Positions 16,919-26,600 of a DNA stretch of 48,727 bases are shown in pieces; positions within the stretch are counted from its first letter, which is position 1, and every line of letters begins with the position of its first letter. The position numbers were made by a program, and so were the translations under genes. The DNA is from Photorhabdus bodei (lineage in GTDB: Bacteria > Pseudomonadota > Gammaproteobacteria > Enterobacterales > Enterobacteriaceae). The stretch lies in the NCBI RefSeq assembly GCF_003287735.1, contig NZ_NSCM01000038.1:1-48727 (forward strand), read 5' to 3'. The notes under the pieces are model-generated. The model was not told the origin of the DNA, made no database searches, and saw only the letters and a list, made by a program, of their open reading frames with translations.

Positions 16919-17896
16919 TTAACGAACTCTTACCAATGTACGTCCTGTAACCTGGTTAGCTATCAATTTATTAGCATATTCCACCGCTTGGTCTAGTGTG
17001 ATTTCAGTCGTTGCTTGTTGATAAAAAGCAGCAGGTAGTAGCTCTTGCAGACGTTGCCACACAGCGGGGCGTTTGGCTGATGGAACCGTGACCGACTCTA
17101 CACCTTGCAGGCGTATGTTGCGTAAAATAAATGGCATTACTGTTGTTGGTAGATTTGCATTGCTGGCAAGACCGCAGGCTGCAACGGTACCGTTATAGTG
17201 AGTTTGGGCCAGTATTGTTGCCAGTACATTATCGCCTACAGTGTCAATAGCTCCGGCCCAAAGTTGTTTTTCCAATGGGCGAGGCGATTGGCTAAATTCA
17301 TGGCGTGGCAAAACTTTTTTTGCCCCTAGGGATAACAAATAGTTATGATTTTCTTGTCTACCGCTAACGGCAACAACGGAATAGCCAAGTTGTGAGAGTA
17401 GTGCTATCGCCGTACTTCCTACACCACCACTGGCACCTGTCACAATAACATCACCATTTTCTGGCTTGACGCCACCTTGTTCCAAGGCGATAACACACAG
17501 CATTGCGGTAAAGCCAGCAGTACCAATGATCATTGCCTGTCGGCTATCTAAACCAATGGGTAAAGGCGTTAACCATTCCCCTGAAACTCTGGCTTGTTCT
17601 GCCAAGCCACCCCAATGATTTTCTCCTACGCCCCAGCCGGTTAATAAAACATGTTGGCCGATATGAAAACGCGGATCTTCTGTGTGGTGTACGATTCCAG
17701 AGAAATCAATACCCGGTATCATTGGGAATTGGCGGATAATTTTCCCTTTACCTGTGATTGCCAATGCATCTTTATAGTTCAGGGTTGACCAGTGAATATC
17801 GACGGTAACATCCCCCTTGGGAAGATGAGAAGTCTCAACTTCTTCAATGGACGCTGTTAATTGATTCTGTTGTTGTTTGAGTAGCAAGGCTTTCAT
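16919..17896 (-). CDS. acuI: Acrylyl-CoA reductase (AcuI/YhdH), zinc-free MDR family
   Basis: AcuI reduces acryloyl-CoA to propionyl-CoA with NADPH and removes a toxic electrophile. The 325-aa protein is a medium-chain dehydrogenase/reductase with an N-terminal GroES-like domain containing IPGIDFSGIV near residue 80. A Rossmann domain follows, with the NADPH motif TGASGGVGSTAIALL near residue 155. The zinc-binding Cys/His sets of alcohol dehydrogenases are absent, as expected. In E. coli csrD lies between acuI and mreB; here the 640-bp gap contains no csrD. Confidence 0.93.
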   Translation of the reverse strand: MKALLLKQQQNQLTASIEEVETSHLPKGDVTVDIHWSTLNYKDALAITGKGKIIRQFPMIPGIDFSGIVHHTEDPRFHIGQHVLLTGWGVGENHWGGLAEQARVSGEWLTPLPIGLDSRQAMIIGTAGFTAMLCVIALEQGGVKPENGDVIVTGASGGVGSTAIALLSQLGYSVVAVSGRQENHNYLLSLGAKKVLPRHEFSQSPRPLEKQLWAGAIDTVGDNVLATILAQTHYNGTVAACGLASNANLPTTVMPFILRNIRLQGVESVTVPSAKRPAVWQRLQELLPAAFYQQATTEITLDQAVEYANKLIANQVTGRTLVRVR

Positions 17897-18538
17897 TGAT
17901 CGTTCCGTTTTCTGTAATTGATTTTGTCATTAAATAAGAATAGATAAAAATGGGTGATTTACATAAGGAATATAAGAAAAAATAAAGTGTTGATGGATTG
18001 TGAAACAGAATCTGTTCACATTTTTTCTATGATGTCGGTATCGGATTTCAGACTATTACCTATCGCAATCTATTTCAGAAAATTCTGTTTTTTATTATTT
18101 ATTAGCAGAAAGTATTGTATTTTAGTCGCAATTTATTACATCATTAATTTGTTCACTACATAGACTACGTACTTGTAGTTAAATATTGGAAATAGTGAGC
18201 AAAAGTGTGGGTCTTATGTGAACTTACAAGAATCGTTACTGGTCAAAAAACAGGAGCGGATTTAGCCGGTTACGGTATCCGTGCCATAATGTTGAATTAT
18301 GTAAAATCAGGTGGTTCTTGCATTTAGTTATGGAACAATTGGTAAAATTAACCCATTTTTATGCAGTTTTTTTCTGCTCCGTTTGGGAGAAGTAACGTAG
18401 AATATCGCTCTGTTGATATGAATAACGTAGCCACTTTTTTATTGAAGCAAGTGCTTGTGTGCCTTGTCGCTGCTTCATGTGGTTGGTAGAGTAGACGGGT
18501 TTCGTTCCGTCCCCAGCTTGCAGGATTATCCTTTCGCT
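17897..18538. other. acuI-mreB intergenic region; no csrD seen
   Basis: This 642-bp divergent gap holds the 5' regions of acuI (minus) and mreB (plus). A 69-codon frame at 17954-18163 has no coding character. No GGDEF/EAL-type sequence or remnant is visible. The mreB leader is likely in its right half, but no promoter boxes can be assigned with confidence. Confidence 0.55.
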
Positions 18539-19582
18539 ATGTTTAAAAAATTTCGTGGCATGTTTTCCAACGACTTGTCTATTGACTTGGGTACCGCCAA
18601 TACCCTTATTTATGTCAAAGGTCAGGGTATTGTATTGAATGAACCTTCTGTCGTCGCAATCCGTCAGGATCGTGCTGGTTCATCGAAAAGTGTTGCTGCC
18701 GTTGGGCAGGAAGCAAAGCAAATGCTGGGTCGAACACCGGGTAATATTGCGGCAATTCGTCCGATGAAAGATGGGGTGATTGCCGATTTTTATGTTACAG
18801 AGAAGATGCTGCAACACTTTATTAAGCAAGTTCATAGCAACAGTTTCATGCGTCCAAGCCCGCGAGTTTTGGTTTGTGTACCGGTTGGTGCAACTCAGGT
18901 TGAGCGTCGGGCAATCCGTGAATCTGCGCTCAGTGCTGGCGCTCGTGAAGTATTTTTGATTGAAGAACCTATGGCTGCGGCGATTGGTGCGGGCTTACCT
19001 GTTTCTGAAGCCACGGGTTCAATGGTTGTGGATATTGGTGGCGGCACTACGGAAGTGGCGGTTATCTCTTTGAACGGGGTTGTTTATTCATCTTCTGTAC
19101 GTATCGGTGGTGATCGTTTTGATGAGGCTATTATCAATTACGTTCGTCGTAATTATGGTTCACTGATTGGTGAAGCAACGGCTGAGCGTATTAAGCACAC
19201 GATCGGTTCTGCTTATCCTGGTGATGAAATGCTGGAGATCGAAGTTCGTGGTCGTAACTTGGCTGAAGGTGTGCCACGTGGCTTTACGCTTAACTCCAAT
19301 GAAATTCTTGAAGCTCTGCAAGAGCCTTTAACGGGTATTGTCAGTGCTGTCATGGTCGCTCTTGAGCAGTGTCCTCCAGAATTGGCTTCCGATATTTCAG
19401 AACGAGGCATGATCTTGACCGGGGGTGGTGCATTATTGCGCAATCTTGATCGTTTACTGATAGAGGAAACCGGTATTCCTGTCATTGTTGCGGAAGATCC
19501 ATTGACGTGTGTTGCTCGTGGTGGCGGGAAAGCACTTGAAATGATCGACATGCATGGCGGTGAACTCTTCAGCGAGGAGTGA
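18539..19582 (+). CDS. mreB: Rod-shape-determining actin homologue MreB
   Basis: MreB forms membrane-bound ATP-dependent filaments that direct the elongasome and keep cells rod shaped. The 347-aa product starting MFKKFRGMFSNDLSIDLGTA equals the E. coli length and is nearly identical. The actin phosphate-1 motif IDLGTANTLIYV, the phosphate-2 motif VVDIGGGTTEVAV and the adenosine motif MILTGGGALLRNL are intact. An in-frame extension back to 18455 is rejected because the family start lies at 18539. It heads mreBCD, with mreC 110 bp downstream. Confidence 0.98.
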   Translation: MFKKFRGMFSNDLSIDLGTANTLIYVKGQGIVLNEPSVVAIRQDRAGSSKSVAAVGQEAKQMLGRTPGNIAAIRPMKDGVIADFYVTEKMLQHFIKQVHSNSFMRPSPRVLVCVPVGATQVERRAIRESALSAGAREVFLIEEPMAAAIGAGLPVSEATGSMVVDIGGGTTEVAVISLNGVVYSSSVRIGGDRFDEAIINYVRRNYGSLIGEATAERIKHTIGSAYPGDEMLEIEVRGRNLAEGVPRGFTLNSNEILEALQEPLTGIVSAVMVALEQCPPELASDISERGMILTGGGALLRNLDRLLIEETGIPVIVAEDPLTCVARGGGKALEMIDMHGGELFSEE

Positions 19583-19692
19583 GTGTTAACTTGCAAGTGA
19601 GGGGGGAATGACGGGCAGCTCAGACCTCCTTGCGATTGCTGTCTGGGAATTCCATTGTTTATGAAACAGTACAGTTTGGAATAGCGCAGCTT

Positions 19693-20727
19693 ATGAAGCC
19701 AATTTTTAGCAGAGGGCCTTCCCTGCAATTACGACTTTTCTTTGCTGTTATTGTTGCCATTGCTTTGGTTGTGGCAGACAGCCGCCTTGATGCTCTCAGT
19801 AAAGTCCGTAATTATATGGATACGGTAGTCAGTCCATTTTATTTTCTCGCCAATGGCCCGCGTCAAGTGCTTGATGGTGTGTCAGAAACCCTTGCTTCCC
19901 GTGAACAACTTCGATTGGAAAATCGTGCTTTACGCCAAGAATTATTGATGAAAAATAGCGATATGCTGTTGTTAGGCCAACTTAAACAGGAAAATTCCCG
20001 CTTGCGTGAGCTATTGGGATCACCTTTACGTCAGGATGAACACATGATGGTGACGCAGGTGATCTCCGGTAGGGCTAATCCTTATAGTGATCAGGTCGTC
20101 ATCGATAAGGGATCAAGAGAAGGTGTTTATGAAGGGCAACCTGTTATCAGTGATAAAGGCATTGTTGGTCAGGTTGTTGCTGTCAGTCAGTTTACTAGCC
20201 GGGTATTACTGATTTGTGATACGACTCATGCTTTACCAATCCAGGTCTTACGTAATGATATCAGGGCTATTATTGCTGGTGCGGGTTGTACTGATGATTT
20301 GCAGTTTGAGTTATTACCGAGCAACACAGATATTCGGGTTGGGGATGTGTTGGTGACTTCTGGATTAGGGGGTCGTTTCCCGGAAGGTTATCCGGTTGCG
20401 GTGGTTTCGTCAGTTAAAGTCGATAATCAACGGGCTTATACTGTGATTCATGCTCGGCCAACGGCGGAATTACAGCGTTTGCGTTATTTGTTGTTGTTGT
20501 GGGGGGCGGATAATAATCCATCCGAACCATTGCCGCCATCAGAGGTTTATCGTGTAGCCAACGAACGTTTAATGCAAATGATGCCTCAGGTATTGCCACA
20601 TGCAAATGAAATGGGACCACCTGCACCATCGTCTGTTTCTGATGAAGCAACCAAGACAACAGAAAGAGTAAAAGGTGCTGAATCGACAATAACGTCGGCT
20701 AAATTTATAAATTCGGGAAATCGTTAA
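19693..20727 (+). CDS. mreC: Cell shape protein MreC
   Basis: MreC is a bitopic inner-membrane protein that polymerises in the periplasm and links MreB to PBP2 and RodA. The 344-aa protein begins MKPIFSRGPSLQLRLFF, as E. coli MreC does. One transmembrane helix lies at about residues 13-30 and a coiled coil at about 65-110 (LASREQLRLENRALRQELL). Beta-domains follow, with SPLRQDEHMMVTQVIS and LVTSGLGGRFPEGYPVAVV. The C-terminal tail is shorter than in E. coli (367 aa). The ATG at 19693 is chosen over a longer frame by homology. Its stop shares a base with mreD. Confidence 0.96.
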   Translation: MKPIFSRGPSLQLRLFFAVIVAIALVVADSRLDALSKVRNYMDTVVSPFYFLANGPRQVLDGVSETLASREQLRLENRALRQELLMKNSDMLLLGQLKQENSRLRELLGSPLRQDEHMMVTQVISGRANPYSDQVVIDKGSREGVYEGQPVISDKGIVGQVVAVSQFTSRVLLICDTTHALPIQVLRNDIRAIIAGAGCTDDLQFELLPSNTDIRVGDVLVTSGLGGRFPEGYPVAVVSSVKVDNQRAYTVIHARPTAELQRLRYLLLLWGADNNPSEPLPPSEVYRVANERLMQMMPQVLPHANEMGPPAPSSVSDEATKTTERVKGAESTITSAKFINSGNR

Positions 20728-21215
20728 TGAATCAATACCGGAGTCATGGGCGTTGGATCATTTGGGTATCTTTCTTGATTGCAATGGTGCTGCAAATTAT
20801 GCCGTGGCCGGAGCAAATTTATATGTATCGGCCAACTTGGTCGGCACTATTGTTGATTTATTGGGTGATGGCGTTACCGCATAGAGTCAGTGTTGGTACC
20901 GGTTTTATATTGGGGATCATCGTGGATTTGATTCAGGGAGCGTCACTGGGTGTTAATGCTTTGGCTTACAGCCTTGTGAGTTATTTGGTGTCATTTAAGT
21001 TTCAATTATTTCGCAATATGGCACTTTGGCAGCAGGCTTTGGTTGTCATTGCTTTATCGGTACTGATGGATCTCAGCGTTTTTTGGGCGGAATTTTTGTT
21101 ATCAAATGTTGCTTTTCATCCAGAAGTGTTCTGGAACAGTTTGGTCAATGGTATTCTTTGGCCGTGGTTGTTCCTGTTAATGCGAAAAATCCGTCGTCAG
21201 TTTAATGTACATTAG
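20727..21215 (+). CDS. mreD: Rod-shape-determining protein MreD
   Basis: MreD is a small polytopic inner-membrane partner of MreC in the elongasome. The 162 aa match the E. coli length. Five or so hydrophobic segments are visible. The conserved stretch GIIVDLIQGASLGVNALAYSL lies around residues 70-90, and the C-terminus is basic (MRKIRRQF). The start codon overlaps the mreC stop (TAATG), so translation is coupled. An ERIC repeat separates it from yhdE. Confidence 0.95.
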   Translation: MNQYRSHGRWIIWVSFLIAMVLQIMPWPEQIYMYRPTWSALLLIYWVMALPHRVSVGTGFILGIIVDLIQGASLGVNALAYSLVSYLVSFKFQLFRNMALWQQALVVIALSVLMDLSVFWAEFLLSNVAFHPEVFWNSLVNGILWPWLFLLMRKIRRQFNVH

Positions 21216-21316
21216 TGGTCGGATCGCCGTTTTTAATGTCCTGACAGAGCTTATTCCAGCAGGCGTTACTGATGCAGGCCATTCTTTCCAATAACTTGAG
21301 GATACGAGTAGTGTGT

Positions 21317-21441
21317 ATACCTTATGGATTTCAAGATGCATCGCGGCGGCAAGGGAGCGAATCCCCGGGAGCATAGATAACGATGTGACCGGGGTGAGTG
21401 AGTGCAGCCAACAAAGAGGCAACTTGAAGGATGACAGGTAT
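21317..21441. repeat. ERIC repeat, copy 2
   Basis: This 125-bp copy differs from copy 1 at only a few positions (for example ataccttatgg at the left end and gatgacaggtat at the right). It sits in the 332-bp gap between mreD and yhdE. If mreBCD and yhdE-rng form one transcript, it would be transcribed and could fold into a long hairpin in the mRNA. Confidence 0.9.
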
Positions 21442-21547
21442 ATAACCGGAGCGTACATAATGTACGTGAGGATTAAGCTCTGCTCTAGGTTCAAAATGGC
21501 AAATGAAATAGCCTAATGAGATAGGTAGTAGTAAGGACGAGATCATC

Positions 21548-22135
21548 ATGAAAACCCTTTATCTGGCTTCCTGCTCACTAAGGCGGCGTGAGTTGGTTGA
21601 ATTATTGGACTTTAAATTTGAAATTCTTTCTCCTCAGGTAAAGGAGCAATGGCAAGAGGGTGAAACTCCGCGTCAGTATGTCAGCCGATTAGCAAAAGAT
21701 AAATCTCTAGCGGGAGTTGCTATTGCACCAGAGGATTTTCTGGTGTTGGGAGCGGATACTGTTGTTGTATTGAATGGTAAGATTCTCGAAAAACCACGTA
21801 GCGAGCAACATGCTGTTGCAATGCTCAGTGCACTTTCCGGTCAGAGTCATCAGGTGATGACAGCTATTGCTTTATCAGATAGTCAGCGTACCTTAAGTGA
21901 TATAGTCATTACAGATGTAACCTTTCGCCAATTATCCACGCAGGAAATTTTGGATTATGTAGCAACCGGTGAGCCGATGGACAAAGCGGGGGCTTATGGT
22001 ATTCAGGGAAAAGCAGGTTGCTTTGTTAAAACGCTGAATGGCAGTTATCACTCGGTTGTTGGTCTGCCATTGGTGGAAACGCACGAATTAATCACAAAGT
22101 TTTTTGCGTTAGTTGATGGGAAGGGGAACCTATGA
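21548..22135 (+). CDS. yhdE: Maf-family nucleoside triphosphate pyrophosphatase (dTTP/UTP) YhdE
   Basis: Maf proteins hydrolyse dTTP, UTP and modified pyrimidine nucleotides to monophosphates and help keep the pools clean. The 195-aa protein has the start motif LASCSLRRRELVELL, the catalytic-region VLGADTVVVL with Asp, and the GKAG loop GIQGKAGCFV. This order (mreD, yhdE, rng) matches E. coli. The stop overlaps the rng start by four bases (ATGA), so the two are translated together. It is the YhdE branch rather than YceF, judged from position and sequence. Confidence 0.95.
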   Translation: MKTLYLASCSLRRRELVELLDFKFEILSPQVKEQWQEGETPRQYVSRLAKDKSLAGVAIAPEDFLVLGADTVVVLNGKILEKPRSEQHAVAMLSALSGQSHQVMTAIALSDSQRTLSDIVITDVTFRQLSTQEILDYVATGEPMDKAGAYGIQGKAGCFVKTLNGSYHSVVGLPLVETHELITKFFALVDGKGNL

Positions 22136-23601
22136 CAGCAGAGTTATTAGTCAACATCACACCATCCGAAACGCGCGTTGCCTACATTGATGGTGGGATT
22201 TTGCAAGAAATCCATATTGAAAGGGAAGCCAAAAGGGGAATTGTCGGCAATATTTATAAAGGTCGTGTAAGCCGGGTATTACCAGGAATGCAGGCTGCTT
22301 TTGTTGATATTGGGCTGGAAAAAGCCGCCTTTCTTCATGCCTCGGATATTATGCCTCATACGGAATGTATTGCCGGTGAGGAGCAAAAGAACTTTCATGT
22401 TAAAGATATTGCTGAGTTGGTTCGCCAGGGACAAGATTTAATGGTTCAGGTAGTGAAAGATCCCCTTGGTACCAAAGGCGCTCGGCTAACTACCGATATT
22501 ACCTTACCTTCCCGTTATCTTGTATTTATGCCCGGCGCATCCCATGTCGGGGTTTCACAACGTATTGAAAGTGAAGAAGAGCGTAATCGCCTGAAAAATA
22601 TTGTTGCTGATTATTGTGATGAACATGGTGGTTTCATTATTCGGACGGCTGCCGAGGGCGTTGGCGACGAAGAATTAGCTCAAGATGCGGCTTTCTTGAA
22701 ACGATTGTGGAGTAAAGTGATGGAGCGTAAAAAGCGCAATGTCACTAAAAATAAACTTTATGGCGAATTGGCTCTGGCCCATCGTATTTTGCGTGATTTC
22801 GCCGGCGCGGCCCTTGATCGTATTCGTGTAGATTCTCGTTTGACGTTTACTCAGTTACAGGAATTTATTCGCGAATATATTCCTAAAATGACAGCCAGAT
22901 TGGAGCTTTATAACGGTAGTCAGCCTATTTTCGATCTGTTTGATGTAGAAAATGAAATTCAGCGAGCACTCGATCGCAAAGTTGAATTAAAATCAGGTGG
23001 TTATTTGATTATTGACCAAACTGAAGCGATGACCACAATTGATATTAATACCGGCGCATTTGTCGGCCATCGTAATTTGGAAGAAACTATTTTTAATACC
23101 AATATTGAGGCGACGCAAGCTATTGCCAGACAATTAAGGCTGCGTAATCTAGGTGGTATTATTATTATCGATTTTATCGATATGAATAGCGAGGAGCATC
23201 GCCGGCGGGTATTGGCTTCTCTTGAGCAGGCGCTGAGTAAAGATCGTGTTAAAACCACGATTAATGGTTTTTCACAACTCGGGCTGGTGGAAATGACTCG
23301 TAAGCGGACTCGTGAAAGTATCGAGCATATACTTTGCGGCGATTGCCCTACTTGTAAGGGCAAGGGAACCGTAAAATCTGTTGAAACAGTCTGTTATGAG
23401 ATTATGCGTGAAATTGTGCGTGTGCACCGGGCAGTTGACGCAGATCGTTTCCTTATTTATGCCTCACCCGCAGTGGCCGAAGCGCTGAAAGGGGAGGAAT
23501 CTCATGCACTGGCGGAAGTGGAGATTTTTGTCGGTAGACAGGTAAAAGTTCAGACAGAACAGCTCTACAGTCAAGAACAATTTGACGTAGTTATGATGTA
23601 A
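22132..23601 (+). CDS. rng: Ribonuclease G
   Basis: RNase G is an endoribonuclease that matures the 16S rRNA 5' end and degrades some mRNAs. The 489-aa length equals the E. coli enzyme. An S1 RNA-binding domain lies near residues 38-128 (VGNIYKGRVSRVLPGMQAAF). The DNase I-like catalytic domain carries the two metal-binding aspartates in TIDINTGAFVG (about residue 304) and IIIDFIDM (about 347). The zinc-link cysteines occur in CGDCPTCKGKG near residue 405. It lacks the long C-terminal scaffold of RNase E. yhdP follows after about 50 bp. Confidence 0.97.
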   Translation: MTAELLVNITPSETRVAYIDGGILQEIHIEREAKRGIVGNIYKGRVSRVLPGMQAAFVDIGLEKAAFLHASDIMPHTECIAGEEQKNFHVKDIAELVRQGQDLMVQVVKDPLGTKGARLTTDITLPSRYLVFMPGASHVGVSQRIESEEERNRLKNIVADYCDEHGGFIIRTAAEGVGDEELAQDAAFLKRLWSKVMERKKRNVTKNKLYGELALAHRILRDFAGAALDRIRVDSRLTFTQLQEFIREYIPKMTARLELYNGSQPIFDLFDVENEIQRALDRKVELKSGGYLIIDQTEAMTTIDINTGAFVGHRNLEETIFNTNIEATQAIARQLRLRNLGGIIIIDFIDMNSEEHRRRVLASLEQALSKDRVKTTINGFSQLGLVEMTRKRTRESIEHILCGDCPTCKGKGTVKSVETVCYEIMREIVRVHRAVDADRFLIYASPAVAEALKGEESHALAEVEIFVGRQVKVQTEQLYSQEQFDVVMM

Positions 23602-23648
23602 CCATCTGATTTGCTGACATAACAGCATTGGTAACCAAGGAGATGCGT

Positions 23649-26600
23649 GTGAGGCGACTGCCGGGAGTATTATTAGCGACAGCCGCAATAGTCATTATCA
23701 TTGTGGCTTTGCTTGTTAGTGGATTACGTTTTCTACTGCCACATATTAATGATTACCGCCCACAATTATTCGCTAAAATTGAATCAATTATTGGTGTACC
23801 TATTGATGCTAGATATATTGCGGGAGAATGGGAATCTTTCGGGCCTGTTTTTGAATTACGTGATATCAGTGTAAAAACCGCAAATGCAGATGTGAAAGCC
23901 AAAAAGATCACGGTTGCATTGGATATCTGGTTATCTTTACTAAGAATGCGTTGGAATTTCCGCGATCTTACTTTTTATCAGTTACAAGTAGATTACTATC
24001 AACCGCTGTTTAATGATCAAAGCGGTAATATGTTTTCCCAATCGGATCTATTTTCTGATCTGTTTCTGGAGCAGTTTGATCATTTTAATCTGCAAGATAG
24101 CCGTTTTACTTTCCTTACTCCTTCTGGTGAACGCGCTGATCTTCTGTTACCACAATTAACCTGGCTAAATAAAGATAATCGTCACCGAGCTCAAGGGAAA
24201 ATTAGTCTCTCTTCGATCAATAATCAGCATGGGGATATACAAGTTAAATTTGATTTGCATGACACTAATGGCATATTGGATAACGGTACTATTTATTTAC
24301 AGGCAGATAATGTTGATGTTCATCCGTGGTTAAGCCATTGGTTGCAGGATAATACTGGGCTGAAGGATGCTGAGTTTAGTTTGTCTAGCTGGATTATGCT
24401 GAAAGATGGTCGGATTGATGGTGGTCAACTACAACTCCGTCAGGGAAAAGCTAATTGGAAAGTTGCTAACAAATTCCACAACCTTTCTGTCAGTGATTTG
24501 GTGTTACGAATGCGCCGCCAAGATGGTGGTTGGTTGTTTGATGCACCTGAGCTGGCAAATTTGATCACTGATGGTCAACAATGGCCGTCAGGAAAAGTAT
24601 CAGTGCTCTATCTGCCGGAAGCCAAGAGAGCTGATGGTCATGATCATTGGCGTATCCGGGCAAAAAACATTCAACTTGAACGGCTAAGTAGCATTTTACC
24701 GACTTTTTCTTTTTTGACGCCTGATCTTGTGAAGGATTGGCAGCATCGTCAGCCACAAGGATTGGTAAAGTATCTTGCCCTCGATATTACACCCAAAATG
24801 GTAGATGATTCCCGAATCAGTATGCAATGGCAGAATGTCAGTTGGCAGCGTTGGCAGGAATTGCCTTCTATTGATAATTTCTCTGGTTCTCTCAATGGCA
24901 GCTTGCGGCAAGGCAAACTGAGTTTTGCATTGAAGAATAGTGTCGTTGATTATCGAGATATGTTCCTGGCACCGTTTGAGATATCCCAAAGTCATGGCGA
25001 AATACTCTGGCGGCAAGATGAGCGAGGCTTGCAACTTTGGAGTCAAGGATTGGATTTGCAGGCGAAATCATTGTGGGTCAATGGTGATTTTCGTTATCAA
25101 CAGCCTAAAGAACAGCCTCCCGCGCTGAATATTCTGGCGGGAATACGGGTTTATGATGCAGGTGATGCCTGGAGATATTTTCCAGAATCTTTGATGGGGA
25201 CAGCTCTGACTGACTATCTAACAGCTTCAATTATTAAAGGGCAGATAGAAAACGCGACTTTTGTTTTTCAAGGCAATCCAAAAGATTTCCCATTTGCAAA
25301 GAATAATGGCCAGTTTCAAGTTTTTGCTCCATTGCGTCACGCGACTTTTCAGTACCAACCAAATTGGCCGGCATTGCTAGATCTCAATATTGATCTTAAT
25401 TTCCAGAATAACAGTTTATGGATGCTTGCTCCGCAAACGGCACTTGGTAAAGTGAAAGCTAGCAATGTTTCAGCAGTAATTTCTAATTATCGTAGTAAGA
25501 AATTGTTAATCAACGCTGATCTTCTGGGAGATGGCAAAGATATTCATGAATATTTTACTCGTAGTCCGTTAGCAAATTCTGTTGGTGAAACGCTGGATAT
25601 ATTGCAGGTTGGTGGTCGGATTGCTGGTAATTTGCATTTGGATATTCCACTCAATGGTGGCAATGTGGATGCCCGTGGTGAGGTGACTTTAAAAAATAAT
25701 CACTTGTTGATTAAGCCTCTAGATAGCGAAATGAAAAATGTGAGTGGCCGGTTTCGCTTTGATAATGGTAATTTACAAAGCGGCAAATTATCGGTCCAAT
25801 GGCTTGGGCAGCCTGTGACGGTTGATTTTTCTACTAAAAGTTTACCCAAAAACTATCGAGTCAATGTTGGTCTGAATGCGCGTTGGGCTGTGGCAAAATT
25901 ATCTAAATTTTCACCAGCGATTGCTAAAGCGTTTTCTGGCTCTGTTGATTGGGAAGGGAAGGTCGGTGTCAGTTTGCCGTTTCAGGGCAAGCCTCAATAT
26001 GATATGAAAATCGACGTTGATTTATCACAAGTGGATAGTTACTTATCTTTCCTGAAAGTGGATGAACCGCGTGCTCTTCATATTCTGGCTGATGGTGATA
26101 TGGAGCAGTTGCAAGTAAAAGGCACTCTGGATAAACAGTATGCATTTAATACTCAATGGCGTCTGGCAGGGAAAAGCACTCAACTGTCACGTGGAATTTT
26201 ACAAAGCAGCGATAAAATTCCTGATTTGCCTGAAAAATCCCTATTGGAATTGAATCTTCCGGCAGTTGAGGGGGAAGAGTGGTTAGGGCTGATTGCGCCT
26301 CTGACTTCTGGTTCTTCATTGGCAGGTATGTCAATGTTGCCACAGCATCTGCATATATCACTTCCATCACTGGATGCGGGGGGACAACGCTGGAATCAGT
26401 TATCGTTGGATGTGGAAAAACAGCTTTGGGGAACGCAGATCACTGCTAATAGTCGGGAAATCAACGGTAAACTCAATATCCGTAATAGTGGCTCTTGGCA
26501 AATGAATTTGAGTCATCTTTACTATAATCCTTTGCAACATAGCTCTCAGCAAGCTGAATCAGATTTACCTGAGCAATCTCAGGCAGGTACAACTCTGCGT

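Noticed and set aside
17954..18163. 69-codon plus frame upstream of mreB
   Set aside because: Low-complexity AT-rich translation with no initiation signal; not a csrD remnant.
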